DNA of 38,253 nucleotides from Sphingobium xenophagum NBRC 107872 (GCF_000367345.1 NZ_BARE01000042.1:1-38253); one strand, 5' to 3'. Shown: positions 15,246-23,117, counted from the first letter of the stretch. A program made the numbers and translations. Notes: a model not told the origin generated them from the letters alone.

Positions 15246-17564
15246 TTACCGGCTGCGCCCCTTGCTTTTGACGGTGCCATTGCTGGCAATCTCGATCGGC
15301 TCGCCAATCGCCAGCTTGCCCGCGCGGGCGGCGCTACGCGCGTCTACGGGCAGCACAAGCATGTCAGCGCCATCTCTTAGGAGTATCAATTTCTGCCCTT
15401 CGATTTGTCGCGTCCCGGCGTAAATCAGCGGCCCATGATCGCCAGTGAACAGCCGATGCGCCGGTATATCCATTCCAATGTGACGCTTCGCATTACGTTC
15501 CGCAATGTATTTATCCGCTGCTATGGCCTGATCGTCGCTCATTCGCGGCCGATCGTCGTCCCGTCGCACAACACGATCTGGCCGGGCTTTTTGGTCGTCC
15601 ACGTCTGAATGAACATCACGCGGCAATAGCAAGCGACCTCGCTCGGCGTGCTGAACCAGACCGAGTTGGGACAGGTCGCGCAAACTACCTCGGCTTTCGG
15701 GCGGCGGCTCTCGTCCAACGCGGCCAATGTTGGGCTTAACGGCGCGCTCGCTGGGGGCCTCGGCTCCTCCGGCGCTAGAATGTCCATTTCTGGCGGGCTG
15801 TGCGTGACCAACTCCAACGGCGGCGGTGCTGGCTCCTCCGGCTGCAAGTCCGGTTCCGGCGTTGGTTCCTCCGGCGCTGACGGCACCGGGTCGGAATGTC
15901 CCGTTTCGACCTGGTGCTGTGGCGCTGGCGTCTCGTCCAGCGCCATTGACGGCGTTTCGCCCAACAACGCCAGCGCCGCCTCTATCTCCTCGTCCAATGA
16001 TTTGTCTGTCACGCGCACGCTCCTCTTGCCTGATATTTTGACGGCGGGCCTCTAGATCGGGGTCCGCGAAAGTGATGGGCATGGCCGAACGGGCGGCGGC
16101 TTCCACCACAAGGGCCTTGAATTGATCGCTGCCGCTAATCGCCAGCCTGTCGCCATAGCGTTCGTGCGCAAGCCGCAAGGCGGCAACAACGCCCTCGATC
16201 TGCGCCCCGCGCGATACATGCAGGCGCTGGCCATCATCGCGCACCGCTGCATTGGCGGTGCGGTAGATGATCGTCCCGCGCTTAGTGATGTGGTCTTGCC
16301 TGATCGCTGCGGGATGCGCTGCGGTCGGCATGGCGGCTATATGCAGCGCGTCATTGGGGGCTGTGCGCCGCCCCTCCCGCGCGCGCAGGGCCTCAAGGGC
16401 GGTCTGGTCGCCTGCCTTGGCCTGCTCCTGTAGCCAGTCATTCCACCCGCGCCGGGAATTGCGCGACGCAATGCGCTCCCGTTCCCGCCCGTGGGCGGCG
16501 ACAATCTTGGCAATGGCGGCCTTGGTGGAGCGGGCCGCCAATGCGTAATTGAGGCGCTTAACAACCGGGCCGCCACCTAGCAGCTTTATCGCCGCCCGCT
16601 TCGTCCTCCCGATGCGCTTCACCTGTTCAATGGCCGCGCGGCGCTTGGCTGCGGCCTCGGCCAGCTCGACCTTTCGGCGCGTGGCGCGTGTGCCCTGCTG
16701 CTCGCGGTAGGCGGAGAATAGGGCGCTGGTGTCGATACGGGAGGGCACGGGGCGCTTTTCATAGGTCTGACGGGCCTTCGGCGCCCCCTCCCCTCCCTGT
16801 GCGCTCTGGAAGGCTCCCAAGCGTTTCTCTAGCGCCCCTTTTGACAGCTCGCGCGCGATGGAGCTGGCCTTTACGGTCGTTCCGTCCATCGCCGCAAATA
16901 TCAGGCCGTTGCCGCGCGCCTGCACCGACAAGCCGAAATTGGCCGCGATCTGGTGCAACTCGGCCCAACTCGCGGCGGCCTTCAATGGCTCGGCGCAATT
17001 CCGCTGCGCCCAACCTATCAGGCTTTCCGTGCCCGCGATCTGCTCCATGTCGCGCGCGCGTGCTTCTCCCGCGCGCTGCCGGGCCGCATGATTATCCGGC
17101 TCTAACCCGTGCTTGACCTCTAGCCGCTCACAAACAGCGGCAAGGGTTTGATAATCCCGCAACGGCGCGTGGATCGTGTGCCGGACAGGGTGAATCTTGT
17201 TGATCGCTAGATGAATATGCGTGTTGTCGGTGTCGTGGTGGACGGCGCTAACCCGTTGATGCTCGGCAAAGCCCAACGCGGCGCATACCGCCTCCTCTAT
17301 GTCACGCATAACCTCGGCGCTGGGATTCTCGCCGGGCCGGAAGGAAATAATCAAGTGGTAGGTCTTATCCGACGCCGCCCGCTGGTTGGCGGATTGGACA
17401 AGCATAACGTCCTGCGCAGCATCTTCTGGCGTATGGCCGTTGCAGTTGGTGACAGTCACCAGACCCACGCGCTCGTCACGTCCCTGCGCGCTGGTGATGT
17501 ATCGCACCAACCCGCCAAAATCGCTCTTGGAAGTCGCCTTCATGGGGACGTGTTTTGCGATCAT
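15246..17564 (-). CDS. traI: TraI relaxase (MOBP, IncP type)
   Basis: A 772-aa relaxase that nicks oriT and stays bound to the 5' end of the transferred strand. The N-terminus (MIAKHVPMKATSKSDFGGLV, then RYI) is nearly that of RK2 TraI. Tyr22 is the nucleophile, and 'HHDTDNTHIHLAINKIHP' carries the metal-binding His116 and His118. Ser74 lies in the motif II region (YHLIISFR). The C-terminal half is basic, then Pro/Ala/Gly-rich, where another frame encodes traH. An exact KorB operator lies 16 bp upstream of the start, suggesting direct repression. Confidence 0.96.
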   Translation of the reverse strand: MIAKHVPMKATSKSDFGGLVRYITSAQGRDERVGLVTVTNCNGHTPEDAAQDVMLVQSANQRAASDKTYHLIISFRPGENPSAEVMRDIEEAVCAALGFAEHQRVSAVHHDTDNTHIHLAINKIHPVRHTIHAPLRDYQTLAAVCERLEVKHGLEPDNHAARQRAGEARARDMEQIAGTESLIGWAQRNCAEPLKAAASWAELHQIAANFGLSVQARGNGLIFAAMDGTTVKASSIARELSKGALEKRLGAFQSAQGGEGAPKARQTYEKRPVPSRIDTSALFSAYREQQGTRATRRKVELAEAAAKRRAAIEQVKRIGRTKRAAIKLLGGGPVVKRLNYALAARSTKAAIAKIVAAHGRERERIASRNSRRGWNDWLQEQAKAGDQTALEALRAREGRRTAPNDALHIAAMPTAAHPAAIRQDHITKRGTIIYRTANAAVRDDGQRLHVSRGAQIEGVVAALRLAHERYGDRLAISGSDQFKALVVEAAARSAMPITFADPDLEARRQNIRQEERARDRQIIGRGDRGGAGVVGRNAVNGAGRDASATAPGRNGTFRPGAVSAGGTNAGTGLAAGGASTAAVGVGHAQPARNGHSSAGGAEAPSERAVKPNIGRVGREPPPESRGSLRDLSQLGLVQHAERGRLLLPRDVHSDVDDQKARPDRVVRRDDDRPRMSDDQAIAADKYIAERNAKRHIGMDIPAHRLFTGDHGPLIYAGTRQIEGQKLILLRDGADMLVLPVDARSAARAGKLAIGEPIEIASNGTVKSKGRSR
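15539..16012 (-). CDS. traH: TraH-like relaxosome protein nested in traI
   Basis: A 157-aa acidic, Pro/Glu-rich protein read in another frame wholly inside traI. In RK2, TraH is likewise encoded within traI and stabilises the TraI-TraJ-oriT complex. I start at GTG 16012 because AGAGGAG lies 7 bp upstream; a GTG at 16018 is too close. The N-terminus (TDKSLDEEIEAALALLGETP) and the Cys-containing end (VCATCPNSVWFSTPSEVACYC ... VLCDG), which could bind zinc, look like real protein. The overlap explains the Gly/Ala-rich composition of TraI there. Confidence 0.7.
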   Translation of the reverse strand: MTDKSLDEEIEAALALLGETPSMALDETPAPQHQVETGHSDPVPSAPEEPTPEPDLQPEEPAPPPLELVTHSPPEMDILAPEEPRPPASAPLSPTLAALDESRRPKAEVVCATCPNSVWFSTPSEVACYCRVMFIQTWTTKKPGQIVLCDGTTIGRE

Positions 17565-17579
17565 CGGCGCGGCCCCTTT

Positions 17580-17592
17580 TTTAGCCGCTAAA
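17580..17592. promoter_or_regulatory. KorB operator upstream of traI
   Basis: TTTAGCCGCTAAA exactly matches the IncP-1 KorB operator. It overlaps the traJ stop codon and lies 15 bp before the traI start codon, so bound KorB could block both readthrough and traI expression. Confidence 0.85.
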
Positions 17593-17967
17593 ATCTTGCC
17601 GGGAGCGCAAGACCTTCCGAATGATGCCGGATAACTCCTCCTGATTGGCCTCGATTTTGGCCAGCACGCCCCGGATGATAACCGGCATCCGCTCCGGGGC
17701 CATCTCCTCCAACTTGGCGTCGTCGGTAAGCCATAGCTTCAACAGGCCGCCAAGGCGGCCAAGGTCGCCATTCACGCGCACCAACTCGCGCCCCTGTTCT
17801 ATGTCGATCAGAGGGCGCGGCTCATGCCCTAATCCAAGGACGCGGAGATAGGTGGATGCGCTCAAGCCGGTTGCCTGCGCGGCGGCTTCGATCTCCGCTT
17901 TCTCCTCCGCGCTGCACCATATCTTGACGTGGTGCCGCTCGCGTTTGGCCTTGGGCTTGTCGTTCAA
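17581..17967 (-). CDS. traJ: TraJ, oriT-binding relaxosome protein
   Basis: A 128-aa protein like RK2 TraJ (123 aa), which binds the oriT inverted repeat and recruits TraI. Recognised by 'RVNGDLGRLGGLLKLWLTDD' (family signature) and the preceding ribbon-helix-helix-like segment 'HHVKIWCSAEEKAEIEAAAQATGLSASTYLR'. I chose TTG 17967 because AAAGGGAG lies just upstream and the length then fits. An open extension to 18120 would run into oriT and is rejected. The last residues are encoded by a KorB operator. Confidence 0.88.
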   Translation of the reverse strand: MNDKPKAKRERHHVKIWCSAEEKAEIEAAAQATGLSASTYLRVLGLGHEPRPLIDIEQGRELVRVNGDLGRLGGLLKLWLTDDAKLEEMAPERMPVIIRGVLAKIEANQEELSGIIRKVLRSRQDFSG

Positions 17968-18287
17968 CTCTCTCCCTTTCGACGCGGTAGCGGCGGGCCT
18001 CGCAGAGCAGGATTCCCGTTGAGCGCCCCCGGTGCGAATAAGGGGAGTAATGGGGGTGTCCGCGCTTGCGTGGATGCCTCCATTACCTATCCTGCCCCGT
18101 CTTCGACGTTTAGACGCCAAATAGAAACTGTTGCTGGAACGATCATATATCGTTCACCCCCGAAAATATCTAGCGCCACCCGGCCCAATCTGGCAGAAAA
18201 ATAGGATATAGCGGGAGTTCATCGGATCGTAGCCGGTTTATGAACGCTTTATAGCCGATTGTGCGCCGAAAAATATCGTAGGTGGAA
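17968..18287. other. oriT: Origin of transfer (oriT), IncP type, with divergent promoter region
   Basis: The + strand carries CCTATCCTG|C with the nic position between 18094 and 18095, matching the IncP consensus YATCCTG|Y. Eight bases before the nic ends a 19-bp inverted repeat (18047-18065 with 18068-18086, about 15 of 19 positions paired), the TraJ-binding type; RK2 has the same 8-base spacing. Toward traJ, CTCAACGGGAATCCTGC and CTTATTCGCACC (minus strand) recall RK2 oriT. A second palindrome, GAACGAT-catat-ATCGTTC (18137-18155), on the traK side is a candidate operator for the divergent traJ/traK promoters, in the AT-richer stretch where TraK should bind. Confidence 0.92.
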
Positions 18288-18668
18288 ATGACAGACAGCG
18301 GAAAATCCTTCACGGAGCGATTGCGCGAACGGGCGGCCTCACGGGAGCCGGGGGGCAAAAACCGGAACCTCGCACAATTCCTCGCGGCTCGATCGGACAT
18401 AGATGCAGCCCTTGCGGAAGGATGGCCGGTGCGCGGCATATGGGAGCTGCTGACGGAGGAAGGCCGCATTAGCTTCGGCTATGCGTGGTTCGCCAAATTC
18501 GTTCGCCGGTATCGCGCGCCAGCTACCGGGGAACCGCCCAAGGCAGCGCCAGCGCCCCCCTCCCCTTCCCGATCAGCGGCGGCCTCGGCCGACGCTGATC
18601 CGCCGCCCCGGCCCAAACCGGCGCGCTTCAATCACCCGGCCACTCCGAACAAAGAGGATTTGGTATGA
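18288..18668 (+). CDS. traK: TraK, oriT-binding protein
   Basis: A 126-aa protein (RK2 TraK 134 aa). RK2 TraK wraps the DNA beside nic and is needed for efficient transfer. The N-terminal half ('RNLAQFLAARSDIDAALAEGWPVRGIWELLTEEGRISFGYAWFAKFVRRY') follows the family pattern of a small DNA-binding fold. The C-terminal half is Pro/Ala-rich and ends in 'NKEDLV'. ATG 18288 follows AGGTGG; a GTG at 18282 would overlap it. It is the first gene of the rightward traKLM operon and overlaps traL by 4 bp. Confidence 0.88.
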   Translation: MTDSGKSFTERLRERAASREPGGKNRNLAQFLAARSDIDAALAEGWPVRGIWELLTEEGRISFGYAWFAKFVRRYRAPATGEPPKAAPAPPSPSRSAAASADADPPPRPKPARFNHPATPNKEDLV

Positions 18669-19390
18669 GTAACGTCCACATAGTTTTGCAGGGCAAGGGA
18701 GGCGTCGGCAAATCGCTCGCCGCCTCGATGCTCGCCCAATATCTGACCAAGCGGGGGGAAAGCCCGCTCTGCATTGATACCGATCCGATCAACGCCACCC
18801 TCGCCGGGTTCCAGTCCCTCAACGTGTCCAAGGTCGAGCTGCTGGAAAACGGCGACATAAACCCGCGCAAATTCGATGCGATGATGGAAATGATCGCCGG
18901 TTCCAAGGAATCGGTGGTCATTGACAGCGGCGCGAGCAGCTACAGCGCCCTATCCTCCTATATGTTCGACAACGGCGCGCCAGACGTGATTGCCGATCTG
19001 GGCCATAAGCTCATCCTGCACACTATTATCGTGGGCGGGCAATCGCTGATCGACACGCTTCAAGGCTTCGCCTCGGTAGCCGAAGCCTTCCCCGATCCGG
19101 CTGCAATCGTCGTGTGGCTCAACCCTTATCATGGGCCTGTGGAGGCAGAGGGCAAGAGCTTTGAACAGCTCAAAGCCTACCGGGAGCTAAAGGATCGGGT
19201 CGCCGCGATCGTCACCCTTCCCGATCTGAAAAAGGAAACCTTCGGGGCGGACGTTCGGGACATGCTGGCCGCGCGCAAGACTTTTGAGGAAACGCTTGCC
19301 GATGGCGACATAGCCCTGATGCAGCGTCACCGCCTCGGCCGCGTTCGTGATGCGGTCTTTGCCGAACTCGACAAGGCTAAGGTCGTGTAA
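18665..19390 (+). CDS. traL: TraL, ParA/MinD-like ATPase
   Basis: A 241-aa protein, the same length as RK2 TraL. The N-terminus has the deviant Walker A motif GKGGVGKS (10-17) of the ParA/MinD superfamily, and 'PLCIDTDP' and 'SVVIDSGASSY' mark the remaining nucleotide-site motifs. The exact role in conjugation is not settled; it is not essential in RK2. It overlaps traK by 4 bp and traM by 1 bp (TAATG), so the three genes are translated together. Confidence 0.88.
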   Translation: MSNVHIVLQGKGGVGKSLAASMLAQYLTKRGESPLCIDTDPINATLAGFQSLNVSKVELLENGDINPRKFDAMMEMIAGSKESVVIDSGASSYSALSSYMFDNGAPDVIADLGHKLILHTIIVGGQSLIDTLQGFASVAEAFPDPAAIVVWLNPYHGPVEAEGKSFEQLKAYRELKDRVAAIVTLPDLKKETFGADVRDMLAARKTFEETLADGDIALMQRHRLGRVRDAVFAELDKAKVV

Positions 19391-19830
19391 TGGCCGATCA
19401 CGAAAAAATCGCGGCGCTGATCGCGGAAATCTCGCGCCAGCACGGGGTCACGCTGTCCGCCGATGATCCCTTGATGATCCTCCAAACCATCAACGCGATG
19501 TTGCTGGGCGAAAGCGCCGATGCGCAGGAGGAGCAACTAAAGGCGTTCAAAAGCGAGCTGGAAGACATGAGCAATCGTTGGTCGATTGCCATCACCGACA
19601 AGGCAGAATCGGTGCTGAACGCGGCGCTGGATGCCTCGGAAGCCGCCATGAACGAGCGTATGGAGGCCGCAGCGAAGGCGATCATCAAGGAAGTGGGGGA
19701 GCATATCGGGACGGGGCTGCAAAAGCCCCTGAACGATGGCCGGGCCGTCGCTAACCGTAATCTCCTAGCGTCGGGCCTGACGCTGATCGCGGCGCTGGTA
19801 GTGTTGGCCGCTGCCCTGTTCCATCATTGA
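19390..19830 (+). CDS. traM: TraM transfer protein, C-terminal membrane anchor
   Basis: A 146-aa protein (RK2 TraM about 145). A charged, helical N-terminal two-thirds with likely coiled coil (about 45-105) is followed by one membrane helix at the C-terminus (LLASGLTLIAALVVLAAALF) and a two-His tail. This tail-anchored layout and the position after traL fit TraM, which in RK2 raises transfer efficiency. It ends 30 bp from the converging kfrC-like gene; no terminator is evident in between. Confidence 0.82.
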   Translation: MADHEKIAALIAEISRQHGVTLSADDPLMILQTINAMLLGESADAQEEQLKAFKSELEDMSNRWSIAITDKAESVLNAALDASEAAMNERMEAAAKAIIKEVGEHIGTGLQKPLNDGRAVANRNLLASGLTLIAALVVLAAALFHH

Positions 19831-19860
19831 CGCCAGCGAAGGCCCCTCCCCCATGTCGCG

Positions 19861-20493
19861 CTATCCCCCGTCTCTCGCCAATCCGCGCGCGAGCGTGCGC
19901 CCTGCCGGTTTCCGATCGTCCGCCCCGCGCTCGACCGTCTTTTCCCTGATCTGTTCCTTCTCCCGCTCCGCGCGCATGTGCAGCTCATGCAACCGGCGTG
20001 CCTGCATCAGCTCCTCGAAATCATCGACAAGTTTCGGCTCTCGATATTCGAGCTTCGCCGCTGCGATCGTCTCCACGCGCGGGCCATGAACGGCCATGCC
20101 GTCGCGGATTTCGCGCACGGCTTCCAGCCTTACCGCGATCCGCTGCACGGCCGCTTGCGCGTTGGCAATCCGCGCCTGCCATGCTTGGCGCTTGCCGGGC
20201 AGGGACAGGAAGCCGGGGGGCTGCTGCTGGATTTGCTGCAAACGGGCGGTTTGCTGCTCCATCATGCTTTCTAGGCGGTCCTCGATCTGGTTCGCCTGTT
20301 CAACCTTCTCCTCAATGACCGTCTGTAGCTGGGCGTTATAGGTTTCCTCGGTTGGCGCGGTGGCGATAGCTGCCGTTTCCTGACTATCCAGCGTGCGCGC
20401 CTCGTCTAACAGCCGGTCGGCGTCGGCCTGTGGGTCGCCCGTTCCCTCGTCCAGCGAAAACTTGTCCGGGTCTGCAATCGGCGTGTCCTGCAT
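19861..20493 (-). CDS. KfrC-like coiled-coil protein
   Basis: A 210-aa protein, mostly coiled coil (about 45-100 and 160-195). The middle holds 'PPGFLSLPGKRQAWQARIANAQAAVQRIAVRLEAVREIRDGMAVHGPRVE', which fits my memory of IncP-1 KfrC, a plasmid-stability partner of KfrA/KfrB; no alignment was done. korF, korG and kfrA, normally between korB and this gene, are absent. ATG 20493 has AAAGGA 7 bp upstream, and that ribosome binding site abuts a KorB operator, so KorB should repress it directly. Confidence 0.6.
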   Translation of the reverse strand: MQDTPIADPDKFSLDEGTGDPQADADRLLDEARTLDSQETAAIATAPTEETYNAQLQTVIEEKVEQANQIEDRLESMMEQQTARLQQIQQQPPGFLSLPGKRQAWQARIANAQAAVQRIAVRLEAVREIRDGMAVHGPRVETIAAAKLEYREPKLVDDFEELMQARRLHELHMRAEREKEQIREKTVERGADDRKPAGRTLARGLARDGG

Positions 20494-20502
20494 GGCCGTT
20501 CC

Positions 20503-20515
20503 TTTAGCGGCTAAA
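20503..20515. promoter_or_regulatory. KorB operator at the kfrC-like gene
   Basis: TTTAGCGGCTAAA, exact operator. It overlaps the ribosome binding site region of the kfrC-like gene and lies just downstream of a candidate -10 (TATAGT, minus strand, about 20529-20534). Confidence 0.88.
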
Positions 20516-20560
20516 ATTTCTAGCTTGCACTATATCCGATTTTCTTACCTCTCGCGCCAT

Positions 20561-20586
20561 AAAAAAGGCCCCGCACAAGCGGGGCC
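20561..20586 (-). terminator. Terminator of the korA-incC-korB operon
   Basis: Read on the minus strand, GGCCCCGC-ttgt-GCGGGGCC is followed by six T residues: a textbook rho-independent terminator 25 bp after korB. Confidence 0.93.
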
Positions 20587-20610
20587 TGTAAGGCTGGGCA
20601 GGGGAGGGGA

Positions 20611-21633
20611 CTATCCTTCAAGAAGCGCAAGAAGCTGCACTTTTCCAAGATCGGCCTCGGTTTCCTCGCCGCTGTCTTCATACTTGATCCACGCCACGCC
20701 ATCGCGCGAGGGCCGCTTATTCAGGATCAGACGGGCAGGGCGCTTGTTATGAGAAACCTGCACAATGGCCTTTTTCAGCTTTAGCGGGTCTTCCTCCTTC
20801 GGTTCCTTCTCCTCTCCGGCCCCGGCGTCGTCACTAGCGCCGCCGTTGCCCTCGTCGTCGCCCGATTCCTCCTCGGCCTCGCCGCTCAAGCCGGACTCAA
20901 GGAACTCCTTGAAGAGCCGCACCGATCCGCGCGTAATCTCCTGATCGGCATCGGCCAGCCAGCGCGCAACGCCCTCGCTATGCTTCTTGTGGAGGCCCAC
21001 AAGGTCATAGATCAACGTCACGTCCTTGCAACGCCCGCTCTGGAACGCCTTGGCGATCGGCTCCGGCAAATCGAGCAATGCCGCGTGCTGCGTGACAAAG
21101 GCCGGGGATTTCCCGATGGCCTTGGCAATCTCGCCCTTCTTTTTCCCGTTGGCCAGCTCGCGGCCGATGTAGTCGGCAATCTCGCGGGCCGTGAGAGCGT
21201 CCCGCTGCAAATTCTCAATGACCTGATCGGCCTCGGTATAATCCGGGTCGATGAAGCCCGGAATTGTCACTTTCTCGGCCAACAGGGACGCGCGATAGCG
21301 GCGCGCGCCGTGGTTGATGAGATAGCGCCCCTCCACCTTGGGATTGGGCCGAACGGAAATAGGCGTCTTCACGCCGCGCTCCCTGATCGTCTCGGCCATT
21401 TCCGCCAGCGAATTTTCGTCAAACTGCTTGCGGGGCTGGTTCGGGTCTTCGTCAATCAGCGCCAGCTCCAATTCGAGCGGAGCGCCAGAACCGCCCTCCG
21501 GGGCCGCAGGAGAGGCTAGGAGGCTCGAAAGGTCGCCCAACCCCTCCAACCCTAGCCCCGCGTTCTGCGCGGGCTTCTGCGCGGCTTTGGTGGACGATTT
21601 GCCCGGCTTCTTGTCCTCGGTGTTGTCGGCCAT
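20611..21633 (-). CDS. korB: KorB, ParB-family global repressor and partition protein
   Basis: A 340-aa protein. IncP-1 KorB is a CTP-dependent DNA clamp that binds TTTAGCSGCTAAA, represses many plasmid promoters and, with IncC, partitions the plasmid. The CTP box is NHGARRYRAS, followed by DQVIENLQRDALT. The operator-binding helix-turn-helix is 'KGEIAKAIGKSPAFVTQHAALLDLPE', and the SH3-like dimer domain ends the protein ('LKKAIVQVSHNKRPARLILNKRPS ... KVQLLALLEG'). An acidic linker separates them. I start at ATG 21633 (GGAG 8 bp upstream), 2 bp after incC; an in-frame start at 21723 lies inside incC. Confidence 0.95.
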   Translation of the reverse strand: MADNTEDKKPGKSSTKAAQKPAQNAGLGLEGLGDLSSLLASPAAPEGGSGAPLELELALIDEDPNQPRKQFDENSLAEMAETIRERGVKTPISVRPNPKVEGRYLINHGARRYRASLLAEKVTIPGFIDPDYTEADQVIENLQRDALTAREIADYIGRELANGKKKGEIAKAIGKSPAFVTQHAALLDLPEPIAKAFQSGRCKDVTLIYDLVGLHKKHSEGVARWLADADQEITRGSVRLFKEFLESGLSGEAEEESGDDEGNGGASDDAGAGEEKEPKEEDPLKLKKAIVQVSHNKRPARLILNKRPSRDGVAWIKYEDSGEETEADLGKVQLLALLEG

Positions 21634-21635
21634 CG

Positions 21636-22382
21636 TCAAATCTCCATCTTTTCCTGAATGTGGCGGGCCATCGCTCGCATTTCCTGCGCCGCTTTCCGCG
21701 CCGAAGTCCGTTTGATCGACCAAACCGGCACGCCCGACGCCAGCGCGTCCGCAACGCTGCTCCGGTTCCCGATCGGCGTCGGAATGACCAACTGGGGATA
21801 AGCACGGGTCAGTTCGTCAAGGTGCTGCCCGTGACGGGGATTCCGGCCATCAACCTTGCTCGGTATCATGCCAAGGAATTTCAGCGCCGGGTTCGCGCGC
21901 CGGATATTGGCGATCGTCGTCACCATCTTCTCAATGCCCTGCAAGCTGTAGGCTTCAAGCTCGATGGGCGAGGCGGCGAAGTCGGCCGATAGCAACGCCG
22001 CTGCCATTCGGACCCCAAGGGAAGGGGGGGTATCTATCAGGCACACGTCAAAGCCTTCCGCCTCGATCACGGCCAGACTGCGCTTGAACGCGCCAGCAGC
22101 CGCACCGAGATCTAGTTTCTCAAGATCGGCCAACCGCGCGTCGGCGGAAAAGACAGCGATCCCCCCGGCGTTAGCCAGGTCGAATTGTGACACGGCATCG
22201 AAAAGGCCGCTCGCCAAGGCTCCGCTATCATATTCGCCAAGGGTGAAGCTGGCATTTCCTTGGGTGTCCAAGTCAATAACTGCGACCTTCAATCCCTGTT
22301 CTTTGAAGTAATAGGCAAGATGAACGGTCGTCGAAGTTTTACCAACGCCGCCTTTCTGGTTCGCTATGACAAGTGTTTTCAT
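21636..22382 (-). CDS. incC: IncC, ParA-family partition ATPase
   Basis: A 248-aa Walker-type partition ATPase with KGGVGKTS at 10-17, 'VAVIDLDTQGNASFTL' and 'DVCLIDTPPSLG'. It works with KorB in plasmid segregation and strengthens KorB repression in IncP-1. ATG 22382 overlaps the korA stop by 4 bp (ATGA). RK2 makes a longer IncC1 from a start inside korA; here the frame opens only 13 residues further upstream (to 22421), so only the short IncC2-like form seems possible. Confidence 0.93.
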   Translation of the reverse strand: MKTLVIANQKGGVGKTSTTVHLAYYFKEQGLKVAVIDLDTQGNASFTLGEYDSGALASGLFDAVSQFDLANAGGIAVFSADARLADLEKLDLGAAAGAFKRSLAVIEAEGFDVCLIDTPPSLGVRMAAALLSADFAASPIELEAYSLQGIEKMVTTIANIRRANPALKFLGMIPSKVDGRNPRHGQHLDELTRAYPQLVIPTPIGNRSSVADALASGVPVWSIKRTSARKAAQEMRAMARHIQEKMEI

Positions 22383-22678
22383 CGTTTGGCGTCCAATCTT
22401 TCCACCGCCTCGCGCTGCCATTGCCGCACAAGGAAGGCTTTATGTTTCGGTAAAATCGCCGTCACACGCTCGAAACCTTCGGGAACCTCGCTATGCGCGT
22501 TCCAAATCCGGTTGACCGCCAGACAAACGGCATTGCGGGACACGCCTTCGCGCTTCGCCACGGCCGATTGGGCCTCGCCGTCCACCAGAACGGCGCGCGC
22601 CATGTCGAGCGGACGCGCCGCGATATTGAGCCGTCCAGCAGCTTGCTCAAAGGCCGACGCGCTCAAGCGTTTATCCAT
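22379..22678 (-). CDS. korA: KorA repressor
   Basis: A 99-aa protein like IncP-1 KorA (101 aa), which co-represses replication, control and transfer promoters with KorB. The helix-turn-helix is 'AVAKREGVSRNAVCLAVNRIW'. The C-terminal dimerisation segment 'GFERVTAILPKHKAFLVRQW' matches the KorA/TrbA type and resembles the end of TrbA in this window ('GYKRVSAIVTDHQAFQIAQW'). The start overlaps the kleE-like stop by 8 bp, with AGGTG as ribosome binding site. I found no GTTTAGCTAAAC, the RK2 KorA operator, so its site must differ. Confidence 0.93.
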   Translation of the reverse strand: MDKRLSASAFEQAAGRLNIAARPLDMARAVLVDGEAQSAVAKREGVSRNAVCLAVNRIWNAHSEVPEGFERVTAILPKHKAFLVRQWQREAVERLDAKR

Positions 22679-23000
22679 TGCACCTGCCGCGATTCTTCTC
22701 GCGGTATAGCTTCGGCTCATAGACGCCGAGGAAGATGTAGAGGGCGATATAGACCGCATAATAGGCGAGGAACTGCCAACCGGCATGAACATCCGGCGTG
22801 TTCCAATACCAGAGCATCCGGCAGAACTGCCAGAAGACGACAAGCGGGATGATGAAGCGCGCGACGGTCCAGATCAGGACTCCGAACGTCCAGACGGCCG
22901 CAATGACGTAATCCACGCGGTTGCCCTCCCATGCGGGTGGAGGATTGGGAAGCCGCATGACCGCAAAACGTGCGGGCAGCGGGGGAATTTTCGCCTTCAT
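22671..23000 (-). CDS. kleE: KleE-like membrane protein
   Basis: A 109-aa protein with two membrane segments (about 32-58 and 73-95). The motif 'FWQFCRMLWYWNTPDVHAGWQFLAYYAV' fits my memory of IncP-1 KleE, and kleE sits just before korA in those plasmids too. Function is unknown; kle genes belong to the stable-inheritance group. ATG 23000 follows CGGAG in a leader shared with klcA. It starts the kleE-korA-incC-korB operon, which ends at the terminator at 20561. Confidence 0.65.
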   Translation of the reverse strand: MKAKIPPLPARFAVMRLPNPPPAWEGNRVDYVIAAVWTFGVLIWTVARFIIPLVVFWQFCRMLWYWNTPDVHAGWQFLAYYAVYIALYIFLGVYEPKLYREKNRGRCNG

Positions 23001-23104
23001 CGGAATACTCCGGTTTCGACCTTGGCGGGTTGCCCGGTCACAACCGATATAATGACAGCATCCCGAACCGTGTCAAGCCCCCGTAAAGTCTGAACGGCAA
23101 TAAT
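23001..23104 (-). promoter_or_regulatory. Promoter/leader of the kleE-korA-incC-korB operon
   Basis: On the minus strand a perfect TTGACA (23071-23076) and TATATC (23046-23051, 19-bp spacing, or an overlapping hexamer at 17-18) form the promoter. The leader CCGGTTTCGACCTTGGC and the -10 surroundings recur upstream of klcA in the same order and at the same distances. Confidence 0.7.
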
Positions 23105-23117
23105 TTTAGCCGCTAAA
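23105..23117. promoter_or_regulatory. KorB operator upstream of kleE/korA
   Basis: TTTAGCCGCTAAA, exact operator. It lies 28 bp upstream of the -35 box and 104 bp before the kleE start, and contains the stop codon of the korC-like gene. Confidence 0.88.

Noticed and set aside
17968..18120. N-terminal extension of TraJ to an upstream start at 18120
   Set aside because: The extension covers the oriT inverted repeat and nic site, and TraJ has normal length when started at TTG 17967.
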